64,000 bases of DNA. Origin: an alpha proteobacterium AAP38. GTDB taxonomy: Bacteria; Pseudomonadota; Alphaproteobacteria; Azospirillales; Azospirillaceae. The translations under genes were made by a program, and so were the position numbers. Shown in pieces: positions 51,887 to 60,325 of this stretch. Positions within the stretch are counted from its first letter, which is position 1, and every line of letters begins with the position of its first letter. The stretch covers positions 1-64,000 of the forward strand of contig LJHR01000017.1 in assembly GCA_001296005.1 (NCBI GenBank), read 5' to 3'. The notes beneath the pieces were generated by a model. The model was given only the letters and a program-made list of their open reading frames with translations. It was not told the DNA's origin and did no database searches.

Positions 51887-52371
51887 AGGCCATTGCCGGC
51901 GACCGTGCCGTCCTTGCGCCGCGACAGCTGCACCTGACCCTCCACGCATTTGACATAGGTGGTCTTACCCAGGGCCAGATTGTCGCAAATGGTGATCAGG
52001 GCGCGGGGCAGGGAGACGAACTCCTTCGACCCGCGCACCCCGGCATTGTAGGTGGCCATATAGGTTTTCAGGGCTTGCTTGGTCACGGGCTGGCCGTTCT
52101 GGTCGATCATCGCGTGAAAGGCTCCGGGTGGATGGCGGGCCCGATCATGGAACAGGGCGGGGGTACCGTGCCAGCTCTGAATGGAGTGCGCGGGCACAGT
52201 ACCAGTTTTGGGCTGGTCTGCGGTGGGCTGCTGTCGGTAAGAAGACGGAGCAGGGGAATAACCGATGCCCGAACTTGTGCGCATACCCTGATACCGCGGT
52301 GCCATCATCCGCAAATGCCCACCGGTGCCCCAGCCTGACACAGGTGGGGCAGGACATGTTAGCTGGTCCAC
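51883..52371 (-). CDS. Hypothetical protein
   Basis: A 162-residue frame. The first half is Pro/Ser/Gln-rich (SGIGYSPAPSSYRQQPTADQ) and may be disordered; the second half, PVTKQALKTYMATYNAGVRG then FVSLPRALITICDNLALGKT, looks folded. A start at ATG 52110 would give a 75-residue protein with just that half. No family is recognised. It overlaps the frameshifted glycosyltransferase by 4 bases and so appears to lead the minus-strand operon. Could be the end of a truncated gene. Confidence 0.45.
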   Translation of the reverse strand: MDQLTCPAPPVSGWGTGGHLRMMAPRYQGMRTSSGIGYSPAPSSYRQQPTADQPKTGTVPAHSIQSWHGTPALFHDRARHPPGAFHAMIDQNGQPVTKQALKTYMATYNAGVRGSKEFVSLPRALITICDNLALGKTTYVKCVEGQVQLSRRKDGTVAGNGL

Positions 52372-52861
52372 GTCAGGAAGCCATCTCCCTGACTGCCCTG
52401 GAAGCAGCGCGGCATGAGGCGGTGGCCGTTACCGCGCGGCAGCGGCCCAGCTGCTGGCGAGCAGGACACGGTAGGGCGACGCCAAGCAACCCAAGCAATA
52501 ACTCGACAAAATTGTCAGTTATCTCAATTGCTTATCAGATCAAGAAGCGAGGTTGGGCAGAGAAAATGAGCGCGCAATACAACGCAATACGGAGCGCCAT
52601 TCGGGGAAATACAAGCGTTATCAATGACATAGAAGCAGCGAATAGCTGCATCAGGTGTGACCTCAATTCGGCTCAAGGCGCAATCTTCTTTCGACCTGTC
52701 GGCATTGTTTCTGGTGGCTGCCGGAAGCCTCTTTCTGGCCCGTGTCACCCCTGCCGGCACGCTCGCCGGCAGGGGTGACACGGGCCAACCTTGAATGGAG
52801 CTGCATTGACGTGTGTATGGGATATGCGCATCTTTGATGGATATCGACCAGGAAGGCCTAC
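52372..52861. other. Intergenic region with a strong hairpin
   Basis: A 490-base stretch without a supported gene. It ends with the hairpin at 52737-52786 and a short leader before ccdA. The region should hold the promoter of the minus-strand glycosyltransferase operon; boxes are not clear. Confidence 0.4.
52737..52786. terminator. Perfect 22-base hairpin upstream of ccdAB
   Basis: Arms 52737-52758 (inner part CACCCCTGCCGGC) and 52765-52786 are perfect complements with a 6-base loop ACGCTC. It is a very stable hairpin about 75 bases before ccdA. No T-run follows. It may insulate ccdAB from read-through, or be a remnant of a mobile repeat. Confidence 0.6.
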
Positions 52862-53101
52862 ATGACGCGAGAGACGGCGGGTGTGCGTCAGCGTACTAAT
52901 GTAACCTTGCCGGAAGCGCTGCTGCGCGTGGCGCGCCAACTCAACACCAACCTGTCACAGGCCTGTGAGCGCGGCTTGTCTGCCGCCGTTCTGGAAATGA
53001 AGGCAGCGCAATGGCGGCAGGAAAATCAGGCGGCCATGGATGCCTGGAACGCCCATGTCGAGGAAAAGGGGCTGCCCCTGGCCGAATACAGGCAGTTCTG
53101 A
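52862..53101 (+). CDS. ccdA: CcdA-family antitoxin
   Basis: A 79-residue antitoxin. The N-terminal ribbon-helix-helix reads RTNVTLPEALLRVARQLNTN then LSQACERGLSAAVLEMKAAQ, and the C-terminal EENQ-like part WRQENQAAMDAWNAHVEEKG LPLAEYRQF matches CcdA's toxin-binding tail. CcdA neutralises the gyrase poison CcdB and represses the operon. Its stop overlaps the ccdB ATG (TGATG). It is oriented towards the third replication origin, as expected of a plasmid addiction locus. Confidence 0.9.
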   Translation: MTRETAGVRQRTNVTLPEALLRVARQLNTNLSQACERGLSAAVLEMKAAQWRQENQAAMDAWNAHVEEKGLPLAEYRQF

Positions 53102-53403
53102 TGGCCCGTTTCGACGTCTATGCCATGCCGGGACAGCGGCCCGGTTACCTTCTTGATGTACAGGCCAACCTGCTGGACCGGCTGGATACAAGGGTCGTCA
53201 TTCGCCTATTTCCAGAGAAGGAAGCACCGCCGCCCATGATGGGCGTGAACTCGGTATTCGATATCCAAGGGCAACGCTATGTCATGGTCACCCAATCCAT
53301 CGCCACCCTGCGACGGCGGGATCTGGGCAAGGCCATTCTGTCGCTGGATGACCAGCACCAGCGGATCACGAACGCCCTGGACATGCTGTTGACCAGATAC
53401 TGA
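53101..53403 (+). CDS. ccdB: CcdB-family toxin
   Basis: A 100-residue protein matching CcdB in length and pattern: ARFDVYAMPGQRPGYLLDVQ, LLDRLDTRVVIRLFP and DIQGQRYVMVTQSIATLRRR, ending QRITNALDMLLTRY. E. coli CcdB ends Trp-Gly-Ile, three residues that are essential for gyrase poisoning; here the last three are Thr-Arg-Tyr. So the fold is CcdB but the toxic tail differs. It may target gyrase in another way, be inactive, or be a truncated variant. ATG 53101 is fixed by coupling to ccdA. Confidence 0.88.
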   Translation: MARFDVYAMPGQRPGYLLDVQANLLDRLDTRVVIRLFPEKEAPPPMMGVNSVFDIQGQRYVMVTQSIATLRRRDLGKAILSLDDQHQRITNALDMLLTRY

Positions 53404-53563
53404 TATCAGGTAGAGATTGCCGCTCATGGTGCCTCTCCACCCATCGAAACAATGGGGGCCACAGCACATCCTCTGAGGCCGCTTTCCAGCGTTTCAGGGA
53501 CTTGAAAGCGGCGAGTATCTGGCGTTTCCTGTACGCGGATAGCGGACGCACCCGGAGGGCAGG
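53404..53563. other. Short non-coding gap
   Basis: About 160 bases between ccdB and the small ORF at 53564. I see no gene. A TAG lies in frame just before the next start. Confidence 0.35.
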
Positions 53564-53725
53564 ATGCTGATCGATAGGGACAGGGCTGAGCCTCGGCGCC
53601 CGCAGCGCTATACGCTGGAAGAACTCGTCGCCGGGATGACGCCGGATAATCAGCATGAAGAGCAGTTTCCCGGTCCCCCGGTAGGGGCGGAGCGTATCGA
53701 ATGGGAGGGGAAGATCTCTGGATGA
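53564..53725 (+). CDS. MazE/PemI-like antitoxin C-terminal fragment
   Basis: A 53-residue frame with GGAGG five bases before ATG 53564. It contains RYTLEELVAGMTPDNQHEEQ and then PGPPVGAERIEWEG, which matches the C-terminal toxin-binding half of MazE/PemI/ChpI antitoxins ('YTLEELLAGITPEN...PPVG'). The N-terminal DNA-binding half is missing and no MazF-type toxin follows. So it is a leftover of a TA locus or a solitary antitoxin. A TAG is in frame upstream. Confidence 0.5.
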   Translation: MLIDRDRAEPRRPQRYTLEELVAGMTPDNQHEEQFPGPPVGAERIEWEGKISG

Positions 53726-53736
53726 AGCGGCAAAAA

Positions 53737-53771
53737 TGATATCAAGATGATATCAATTCTCCTTGATATCA
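53737..53771. promoter_or_regulatory. Three TGATATCA sites next to rep3
   Basis: TGATATCA occurs at 53737, 53748 and 53764, just behind the 3' end of the Rep_3 gene (ends 53785). The same motif clusters around the parA locus at 28364-29042. It is likely a centromere-like or partner-protein binding array. Confidence 0.6.
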
Positions 53772-53784
53772 GTTCCCCCTGCGC

Positions 53785-54804
53785 TCAGCGAATTCGCTCT
53801 TCAGCGACAAGGGCTGCGGCAATCTGCGGTACCCAGCGGGCCAGGTTCTCTACGACACTGGCAGTCTTCGGAAGCTCTATGCCCATCGCCTCGGCACGCT
53901 TGACCCATTTCAGCCTTGTTCCTGCATCTGCCCCTGTCAGGAAATGCAGCGCCTTGCGGGCGTCCACGGTACTGGCAATGTCCTCGGCCTTTGCCTTGCG
54001 CTCCCCCCGCCGCTGGACCTTGGGCTTTTCCAGTTCCCGGATCGTCGCTGCGGCCACCTCCTTGGGTTTGCGCTCAATCTGGAAGGTGACAGCGACAACC
54101 TGACCACCACCGCGACCACGGCCCTGACGGGTTTCGATGACAAGGACACAGAATTCAGCCAGCCGGTCGATTTCCTCCAGGGCCGGATCCAGGGCACGTC
54201 TGCGGAAATCCTTCCAATCCGTCAGCTTGTCCCGGCATCCAAGCAAGTCACGCAATTCGGACGTTTTGACGGACCACCAGGGTTGGGCGGCGTCCCTGTC
54301 GGCATAGCGCTTAAGGGTCTCATACAGCACCAGCCCATATTTACTGTCGAACTCCCACTGCACACGCAGGCTGATCATGCTGTAGAGCGCCTGCTCCACC
54401 AACCGCTCCCGCAGGCCGCTGGGGAAGTTGTATTGCAGGCTGCCAGATCGTTCATCAATCCGGCAGGTACTGAGTAAGGGTGACGATTCCCATACCCGGC
54501 CACCATCGGAACGCAGGTAGTTGAACTCGACGACGGTTGCCTGAAGGCGCTTGACACTGTCCTTCACACGACGGTTATCGTTCTCCGGCGTACCGCCACG
54601 GGCTTCCGCGGCGAAGCGACGAATTTCGGACATTTGTACGGTGTGCCACTCGTCCGTTGTCAGACGCCGATAGGCGTGAGCCAGCAAATGGTTAAAAAGC
54701 TGACGATCCGACAGGGTCAGTTTGCCACCCGGTTCGGCAATCTCGACCGTACCGGGGGCTTTTGGAACATTGCTTGGTGTGGTCGTTATGGCTCGTATCG
54801 ACAT
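53785..54804 (-). CDS. Rep_3-type plasmid replication initiator (RepB family)
   Basis: A 339-residue initiator with two winged-helix domains in the Rep_3 pattern: LTLSDRQLFNHLLAHAYRRL, then SVKRLQATVVEFNYLRSDGG and GLRERLVEQALYSMISLRVQ, followed by YGLVLYETLKRYADRDAAQP WWSV and the second domain ending with IERKPKE. The C-terminal ~90 residues are basic and Ala-rich. It is unrelated to the two RepA paralogues. Iterons lie upstream at 54800-54965. This is the third replication module in the window. Confidence 0.86.
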   Translation of the reverse strand: MSIRAITTTPSNVPKAPGTVEIAEPGGKLTLSDRQLFNHLLAHAYRRLTTDEWHTVQMSEIRRFAAEARGGTPENDNRRVKDSVKRLQATVVEFNYLRSDGGRVWESSPLLSTCRIDERSGSLQYNFPSGLRERLVEQALYSMISLRVQWEFDSKYGLVLYETLKRYADRDAAQPWWSVKTSELRDLLGCRDKLTDWKDFRRRALDPALEEIDRLAEFCVLVIETRQGRGRGGGQVVAVTFQIERKPKEVAAATIRELEKPKVQRRGERKAKAEDIASTVDARKALHFLTGADAGTRLKWVKRAEAMGIELPKTASVVENLARWVPQIAAALVAEERIR

Positions 54805-54965
54805 TTCAGCAGGCTATATCGGACATCAATTGATGAGAAGTCCGAAAGGTGCCGTCGAAATGTCCGAATTCGCTCCATGGCTCCGCAAAAATGTCCGATA
54901 TCCCCGTATCGGAGTCCGACAAGGGCCGTAGATTTGTCCCGAGTCTCCCGTGGAAATGTCCGATT
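54805..54965. other. Origin 3: AATGTCCGA-type iterons
   Basis: AAATGTCCGA occurs at about 54858, 54889 and 54954, with degenerate or inverted relatives nearby (CGGACATC near 54820, TTTGTCCCGA near 54933, CGACATTT near 54799). They lie directly upstream of the Rep_3 gene, in the usual place for its iterons. Confidence 0.6.
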
Positions 54966-55447
54966 ATGCGTTCCAACATATTGAAAGAACGATGAGAATC
55001 AGCCCTAGGAATCTTAGGAACCTTAAGGATTCCAGGAACAGGGCAGGCGTTTGAAAAGCCAGGAAACAGGAAGCTGTGTCAGGTGTGCGTCTGAAGATAC
55101 GTATCTGCTATGAGCGGCTGAAAATGGTGACCGGTGGTCAGGATTTCCCGCTCCTCAATTACCCAAGGACTACCTTTCACACCGGCTGCGTTTCGCTTGA
55201 GGATCATGCGTTGCTCAACATGCGATGATGCCTCCGCTTCCAGCTGATCAAGATGGGTCATGCTGCTCATTCTGTTCCCGACACCGGCATAAGCGACCTT
55301 GGAGCATTCCCGTCATTCTTCTCAGGACTATACAGGAAAGCAACGGCCCGGCGGAGGGGATGCTGGCAGCATAAGCCAGCCCCCCCTCCCACGGGTCAGA
55401 CAGACGCCGCAGTGATCCGCCACCTGCTTGAGGTCTGCCGCGCCCGA
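54966..55447. other. Intergenic region with cysD fragment
   Basis: About 480 bases without a supported gene. At 55231-55290 lies the 60-base copy of the cysD start and leader. A frame at 55079-55270 begins [14 protein letters not shown] like CysD and then diverges, so it is a chimeric remnant. Nothing else is recognised. Confidence 0.55.
55231..55290 (+). repeat. Copy of the cysD 5' end
   Basis: Matches 32879-32938 at 58 of 60 positions in the same orientation. It contains the first codons of cysD on the minus strand. No further cysD sequence follows. Confidence 0.85.
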
Positions 55448-56812
55448 TCAGGGCTCACGCAGGCCTTCCATCGTGTTGCTCAGTACCCGGTCTGTCAGAT
55501 TGGCGATGATGGGGCGGCTGCCGACGACAATGTCGGCCTGCAGCGGCATACCAGGGACCAGACGGACATCGCCTGCCACATTCTTCAAATCGACAGACTT
55601 GATCTCTGCCCGTACCCGGTAGAAGCGTTCTGCGGCGGCGGAACCGTCATCGCGTGTCGTGAAGCTGTTTTCACTGATGGCCCTGACTTCGGCCTTCACA
55701 GTGCCGAAGCGGGTGAACTCATAGGCATTGAGCTTGACCTGAACCTCATCCCCAACCTTCACGAAGCCTTGATCCATGCCGGCAACCTCCGCCTCCACCT
55801 CCAGTGTGGCATTGGCCGGCATCAGGCTGACCAGCACCTCGCCCGACGGAATTACGGAACCAGTACCGACATCTGCGACACTGACCACGGTAGCATCGGC
55901 TGCCGCGCGCAGTTCCACCAGATCGCGCCGGAACTGTGCCTTGGACAGTTCCTCCTCGATCCCGTTCAACTCGTTCTGTTTCGCGGCCAGTTCCTTGGTC
56001 AGGGCCGATTGCCATTCCTGGATATAGGCTTCGCGTTCGGCCGTGATGCTCCGCAGCTCATGACGCGAGGTGATGACCTGCTGCTCGCTGTTGGACAGGT
56101 TGCGGGAGATCTCGGCCTTGCTGTCCTGTGCGATCAGGACGTTGAGCCGGCTACCGACTTCCTTGCGGGCCAGGTCGGAGCGCATCTGTTCAATTTCGCT
56201 GCTGACTTTCAGGCGGGACCGGTAATGCTCGGCGTCGCGCAGGCCGCTGGCGATCTGGCCATTGACGGCCTGCATACGCTGGTCGAACACAGCAATCCGG
56301 GATTCCCGCTCCGCCTGCCGTGCCATCCAGATGGCATATTCAGTCTGCCCCGCCTTGTCGCTGTCGGCAGGCTTGGCAAACGGTGTGCCCGTCTGTTCGG
56401 CCTGCAGGCGGGCGACCTGGGCCTTCAGAGCTTCACGCGAAGACCTGAGCTGGGAGACATCGGCGCTTGAAATGGTCGGGTCCAGGATGACCAGCAGGTC
56501 GTCCTTGGCGACCGTCTGTCCGGGCCGTACCAGCACTTCCCGCAGCACCGAGGATTCCAGGGGCTGAACCAGCAAGGTCGGCGTTCTCGATACCAGCCGG
56601 CCAGGGGCCGACACGACCCGGTCGATCTCCACGACACAGGAAAGCGTTATCGCCAGAACGATCATAGCGAACAGCGCATGCACCGTCATCCGGACGCGCG
56701 GAGGGTACGGAGCGCCCGTGATTTCCGCCATATGGGACTGGAAATCATTGATCGACTGGTCGGCATTGTCGTAGCGGCTACTCGGCCGCAGGACCAGGGA
56801 TCGACCGTTCAT
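55448..56812 (-). CDS. HlyD-family type I secretion adaptor
   Basis: A 454-residue membrane-fusion protein. One membrane helix near residues 40-60 (VHALFAMIVLAITLSCVVEI) is followed by the lipoyl-like VLVRPGQTVAKDDLLVILDP, a long coiled-coil region (~100-270, QLRSSREALKAQVARLQAEQ to LTKELAAKQNELNGIEEELS), the second lipoyl half VSVADVGTGSVIPSGEVLVS and a beta-barrel end (MPLQADIVVGSR). It links the inner-membrane ABC exporter to an outer-membrane TolC. ATG 56812 overlaps the ABC gene by 35 bases. The upstream frame from 56974 runs inside the ABC gene and is dropped. Confidence 0.9.
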   Translation of the reverse strand: MNGRSLVLRPSSRYDNADQSINDFQSHMAEITGAPYPPRVRMTVHALFAMIVLAITLSCVVEIDRVVSAPGRLVSRTPTLLVQPLESSVLREVLVRPGQTVAKDDLLVILDPTISSADVSQLRSSREALKAQVARLQAEQTGTPFAKPADSDKAGQTEYAIWMARQAERESRIAVFDQRMQAVNGQIASGLRDAEHYRSRLKVSSEIEQMRSDLARKEVGSRLNVLIAQDSKAEISRNLSNSEQQVITSRHELRSITAEREAYIQEWQSALTKELAAKQNELNGIEEELSKAQFRRDLVELRAAADATVVSVADVGTGSVIPSGEVLVSLMPANATLEVEAEVAGMDQGFVKVGDEVQVKLNAYEFTRFGTVKAEVRAISENSFTTRDDGSAAAERFYRVRAEIKSVDLKNVAGDVRLVPGMPLQADIVVGSRPIIANLTDRVLSNTMEGLREP

Positions 56813-59018
56813 TGCTGGTTGCTCCGGGGGGCGGCGGGGACTGGTGACGGTTCTGTTGGAACCAGAGATGGCGGTAGATCGGGCAGCGCACGACCAGTTC
56901 GTCATGGGTGCCGATATCGTAGACCTGACCGCGTTCCATGACGATGATCTGATCGCAATCGACCAGCGAGGCAAGCCGGTGGGAAATCACCACCATCGTC
57001 CTGCCCTCGGCAATGTAGCGGAGGTTGTTGTTGACGATGCTTTCGCTTTCCGGGTCAAGGGCGCTGGTGGCTTCGTCCAGGATCAGGATGGTTGGATCAA
57101 CCAGCAGGGCCCGGGCGATAGCCAGCCGCTGGCGCTGCCCACCCGACAGGTTGGTGGCGCCTTCCGACAGGACCGTGTCATAGCCGGCGGGCAGGCGCTC
57201 GATGAATTCCTCGGCACCGGCCATCCGTGCGGCCTGGATGATGTCCTCAAAGGTCGCATCGGGGCGGGCGATGCCGATATTTTCGCGGATGGTGCCGGTG
57301 AACAGGAAATTATCCTGCAGCACGACCCCCAGATTGGCCCGGAGATGCGTCAGGTCCATCTGGCGCAGGTCGGTGCCATCGATCTTGATCAGCCCGTCAT
57401 AATCTTGATGCAGGCCCTGCAGCATCCGGGTGACGGTGGTCTTGCCCGACCCGCTGCGCCCCATGATCCCGGTGACGCTACCCGCCGGTAACGCGAAGCT
57501 GACACGGTCCAGGGCATAGGATTGAGCACCGGGATAGCGGAAGCGCACCTCATCGAAGAGGATGGCTCCAGCGAAGCGGGGCCGCATTCCATGGGTCGAG
57601 CGTGTATCTTCCGCCGGAATATTGACCAGCGAAGACACTTGGCCCAAAGCACCACGGACTTCTTGAACCCCCTGAAGAAGGCTCGCGATCTGGACGAAAG
57701 GCTGGGTCACGCGGCCTGCCAGCATGGTAAAGGCGATCAGGGCACCGACGGCCACGGCTCCTTCCTTGCTGGTCAAGGCCAGATAGCAACCCAGCAGCAA
57801 TGAGCCCGAATAGATCAGCTTTTCGATGGGCTGCAGGATGGTCTGTGGCAGATTCATCAGGAACTGCATGTCCCGGTGGGCTGTCACGGCTTCTGACGCA
57901 GCATCATCCCATTGCTGGCGGCGGCGTCCCTCCAGGGCCAGCGTCTTGATCGTCCGCATCCCATGGATGGTTTCGATCAACAATGATCCCTTCGCCTGTT
58001 CGGCGCGCACCACACGGCCATAAGCCCTGCCGACCGCCGGCATGAACAACAGGATCACCAGGAACATGACCAGCGCCAAGCCCAGCACGAAGAAGGTCAG
58101 GGGTGTGTGCATGTAGAACATGACGGGCAGCAGCACGATCAGCACCGTGCTGTCCAGCAAAGTAGAAAAGACCTGCCCGGTTAGGAAATTACGGATGCGG
58201 TTGGCTTCCGAAATTTTGAAGCTGATCATGCCCGTGGGCTGCCGTTCGAACACCTCGATCGGAAGGCCGATCAGCCGGTCAAAGATATAAGTTCCGATCC
58301 GTGCATCTGTGCGCGCAGTTCCTTCCGCAACGAGCCAGCGCCGCAGATACCCGAAGACCGTATCGAAGATCACAACGAAGCCGATCCCGATTGTCAGCAC
58401 AAACAGGGTCGACATGCGCTGATGCACCAGCACCCGGTTCACGACCAGGAAATAGAGCAGGGGGGGGACCAGGGCGAAGAAGGACATGGCCAGTGCCGAG
58501 AGACCGACATCCCGGAAGATGCGCTTGTCCTTGGCCAACTGCCGTACCAGCCATCCAAGGCTGAAATCTTCCTCGGCCTGGCTGGACCCGTGCTTGCGCT
58601 TGAACAGGACCGCTTCGCCGTCCCAGATTTCCGAAAGGCTGACGAGATCATAGGGCTGTGGTTGTGATCCATCCGCCGGATTGCGGATCATGACCACAGG
58701 CGGCGACGATTGCGCATGCGTGCCAACGAGGATCTGCGCCGTACCGTCCTTCATACGCAACAAGGCAGGGACGGCACGGCCCAAGCGCAACAGATGCTCG
58801 AAGCGCAGGTGGCTTCTCTGGGCTTTCAGGCCGTTCTGCTCTGCGGCGGCCACGATGCTTGCCGACGATACCTCGCCCTGGCTGCGGGCGAACTGCCGGA
58901 TCAGCTGTTCTTGTGACAAGTGCAGACCGTGGTGGCGAGCGATGAAACGCAGTGCCTCCAGCATCGTGTGTGACGGAGGCCCGGCATTCTCCTCCGTATT
59001 CACCTCTGCGTGCACCAT
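56778..59018 (-). CDS. Type I secretion ABC transporter with C39-like domain
   Basis: A 746-residue HlyB-type exporter. Residues ~10-130 are a peptidase-C39-like domain (TMLEALRFIARHHGLHLSQE, then FEHLLRLGRAVPALLRMKDG) without the catalytic Cys, as in HlyB (CLD). Six membrane helices follow (LSALAMSFFALVPPLLYFLV, VLIVLLPVMFYMHTPLTFFV). The ATPase has GIMGRSGSGKTTVTRMLQGL, LSGGQRQRLAIARALL and PTILILDEATSALDPE. It should export an RTX-like protein with an uncleaved C-terminal signal. No substrate gene is in the window. ATG 59018 or 59042. Confidence 0.91.
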   Translation of the reverse strand: MVHAEVNTEENAGPPSHTMLEALRFIARHHGLHLSQEQLIRQFARSQGEVSSASIVAAAEQNGLKAQRSHLRFEHLLRLGRAVPALLRMKDGTAQILVGTHAQSSPPVVMIRNPADGSQPQPYDLVSLSEIWDGEAVLFKRKHGSSQAEEDFSLGWLVRQLAKDKRIFRDVGLSALAMSFFALVPPLLYFLVVNRVLVHQRMSTLFVLTIGIGFVVIFDTVFGYLRRWLVAEGTARTDARIGTYIFDRLIGLPIEVFERQPTGMISFKISEANRIRNFLTGQVFSTLLDSTVLIVLLPVMFYMHTPLTFFVLGLALVMFLVILLFMPAVGRAYGRVVRAEQAKGSLLIETIHGMRTIKTLALEGRRRQQWDDAASEAVTAHRDMQFLMNLPQTILQPIEKLIYSGSLLLGCYLALTSKEGAVAVGALIAFTMLAGRVTQPFVQIASLLQGVQEVRGALGQVSSLVNIPAEDTRSTHGMRPRFAGAILFDEVRFRYPGAQSYALDRVSFALPAGSVTGIMGRSGSGKTTVTRMLQGLHQDYDGLIKIDGTDLRQMDLTHLRANLGVVLQDNFLFTGTIRENIGIARPDATFEDIIQAARMAGAEEFIERLPAGYDTVLSEGATNLSGGQRQRLAIARALLVDPTILILDEATSALDPESESIVNNNLRYIAEGRTMVVISHRLASLVDCDQIIVMERGQVYDIGTHDELVVRCPIYRHLWFQQNRHQSPPPPGATSNERSIPGPAAE

Positions 59019-59146
59019 GCTGTCCCTTCTAACAATCCGCAACTCATGCCAATAGGTTTAGAGTGCAGCGCGAAATTGGCCGTTCCGATCAGAACAAGTC
59101 AAGTCCGGCGATACCGTCCTATATCCAAAGATGGCTCTTTGCGCGG

Positions 59147-60325
59147 TTACTGATCATCTCTGAGTAAGGCCCACAGCCGGTCCATTTCCTGCTGGATGGC
59201 CATCGCGTGGCTGGCAAGGCCGGTATCTTCGATATCATTGACGTCATGGGCCATGAAGTGATCATCCGGCCGCCGCCAAGCCGTCGACCCGACCTGTTCG
59301 GTTGCTTGACCACGGCTACGCTTATGCTCCCATTCCGCCCTGGATTTGGTGAAGTAATGGTTGAGAACCAGGCGCTCGGCCGTTGGCACTGCGTGATTGT
59401 CAGGGTGTCCCTGGCTGCCGCCCAGGTGCCAGAATTCATCCACGAGACAACCTTGGCTCACCTGGACCGTATGGATGTCGGGCCGAAGCACGGTGCGGGC
59501 CTGAACGATGGTTTTCACCAGGTTGTTGCGGGGATCTTCCGGGCGGGCGCGGCGGGTGAAGCGGCTCACCACCAGATCGTCGGTCCGCTCCTGATGGCCG
59601 TTGGAACCGAACAACCGCCAGGGCACCAGGAGACCCGCCGCCGTTTCATAATCCTTCAGGATGTCTGGAACCGTCTCGCCCCGCAGCGGGTTCAGGAATT
59701 CGTCGGCATCAATGAAAGCAACCCAACGGCTGCGCTCCGCCAGACGTGCCAGCCCGGCTATATAAGCCGGCCTCTGAGCAGCCACGCCCGGTATGTTCGG
59801 CCAGGGTACGTAATCGAGAATGCCGGCCTTTGCCAGCCCTGCCAGCAAAGGCCCGGTGCTGTCAGTGCTGCCATTGTCGAAGATCACGAAATGTTGCACC
59901 CCCACCAGCCGGTGATGCGCCAGCCATTCCAGCAGATAGGCCCCCTCATCCTTGACAATCGCACAGACCGATAGGGTGATCGGTGGGGGAGTATCCAGTG
60001 GCTCCAGCGGTCGGAAACGCAGGTTGGGCAATGTCAGACGGGTTGGCGTACCGGCCAGCGCCGCACCATCGGCCCCCTGTACGGTCAGTTCCCCTTCACG
60101 GCCATCCAGGTGGCTGTCGGGCAGAGAGATGAAGAAAGCATGGGACCCCGATCCGATGCCGGCGGCTTGCAGGTCGGGGCGATGCGTTTCAGCGATGCCG
60201 CTGACCACCGGTTCGCCGTTGAACAGGACACGAACCGTGATCCGTTCGTCCGGTTTTGACGGGTCCCAGGCCCAGCCACAGACGGCGCGCCCGCGGATAC
60301 AGTCGAAATGTCCCTGTACGGGCAT
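59147..60325 (-). CDS. Glycosyltransferase (GT92/GT2-like) with N-terminal GWAW module
   Basis: A 392-residue protein. Residues ~5-95 are a beta-rich module (GHFDCIRGRAVCGWAWDPSK, then GSGSHAFFISLPDSHLDGRE) shared with the next gene. The catalytic part has SVCAIVKDEGAYLLEWLAHH RLVGVQHFVIFDNGSTDSTG and WVAFIDADEFLNPLRG with the D-x-D motif near 215. That matches the GT92 (DUF23-like) group of GT-A enzymes. Its start overlaps the stop of the GT2 gene (TGATG), so the two are co-translated. Confidence 0.85.
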   Translation of the reverse strand: MPVQGHFDCIRGRAVCGWAWDPSKPDERITVRVLFNGEPVVSGIAETHRPDLQAAGIGSGSHAFFISLPDSHLDGREGELTVQGADGAALAGTPTRLTLPNLRFRPLEPLDTPPPITLSVCAIVKDEGAYLLEWLAHHRLVGVQHFVIFDNGSTDSTGPLLAGLAKAGILDYVPWPNIPGVAAQRPAYIAGLARLAERSRWVAFIDADEFLNPLRGETVPDILKDYETAAGLLVPWRLFGSNGHQERTDDLVVSRFTRRARPEDPRNNLVKTIVQARTVLRPDIHTVQVSQGCLVDEFWHLGGSQGHPDNHAVPTAERLVLNHYFTKSRAEWEHKRSRGQATEQVGSTAWRRPDDHFMAHDVNDIEDTGLASHAMAIQQEMDRLWALLRDDQ

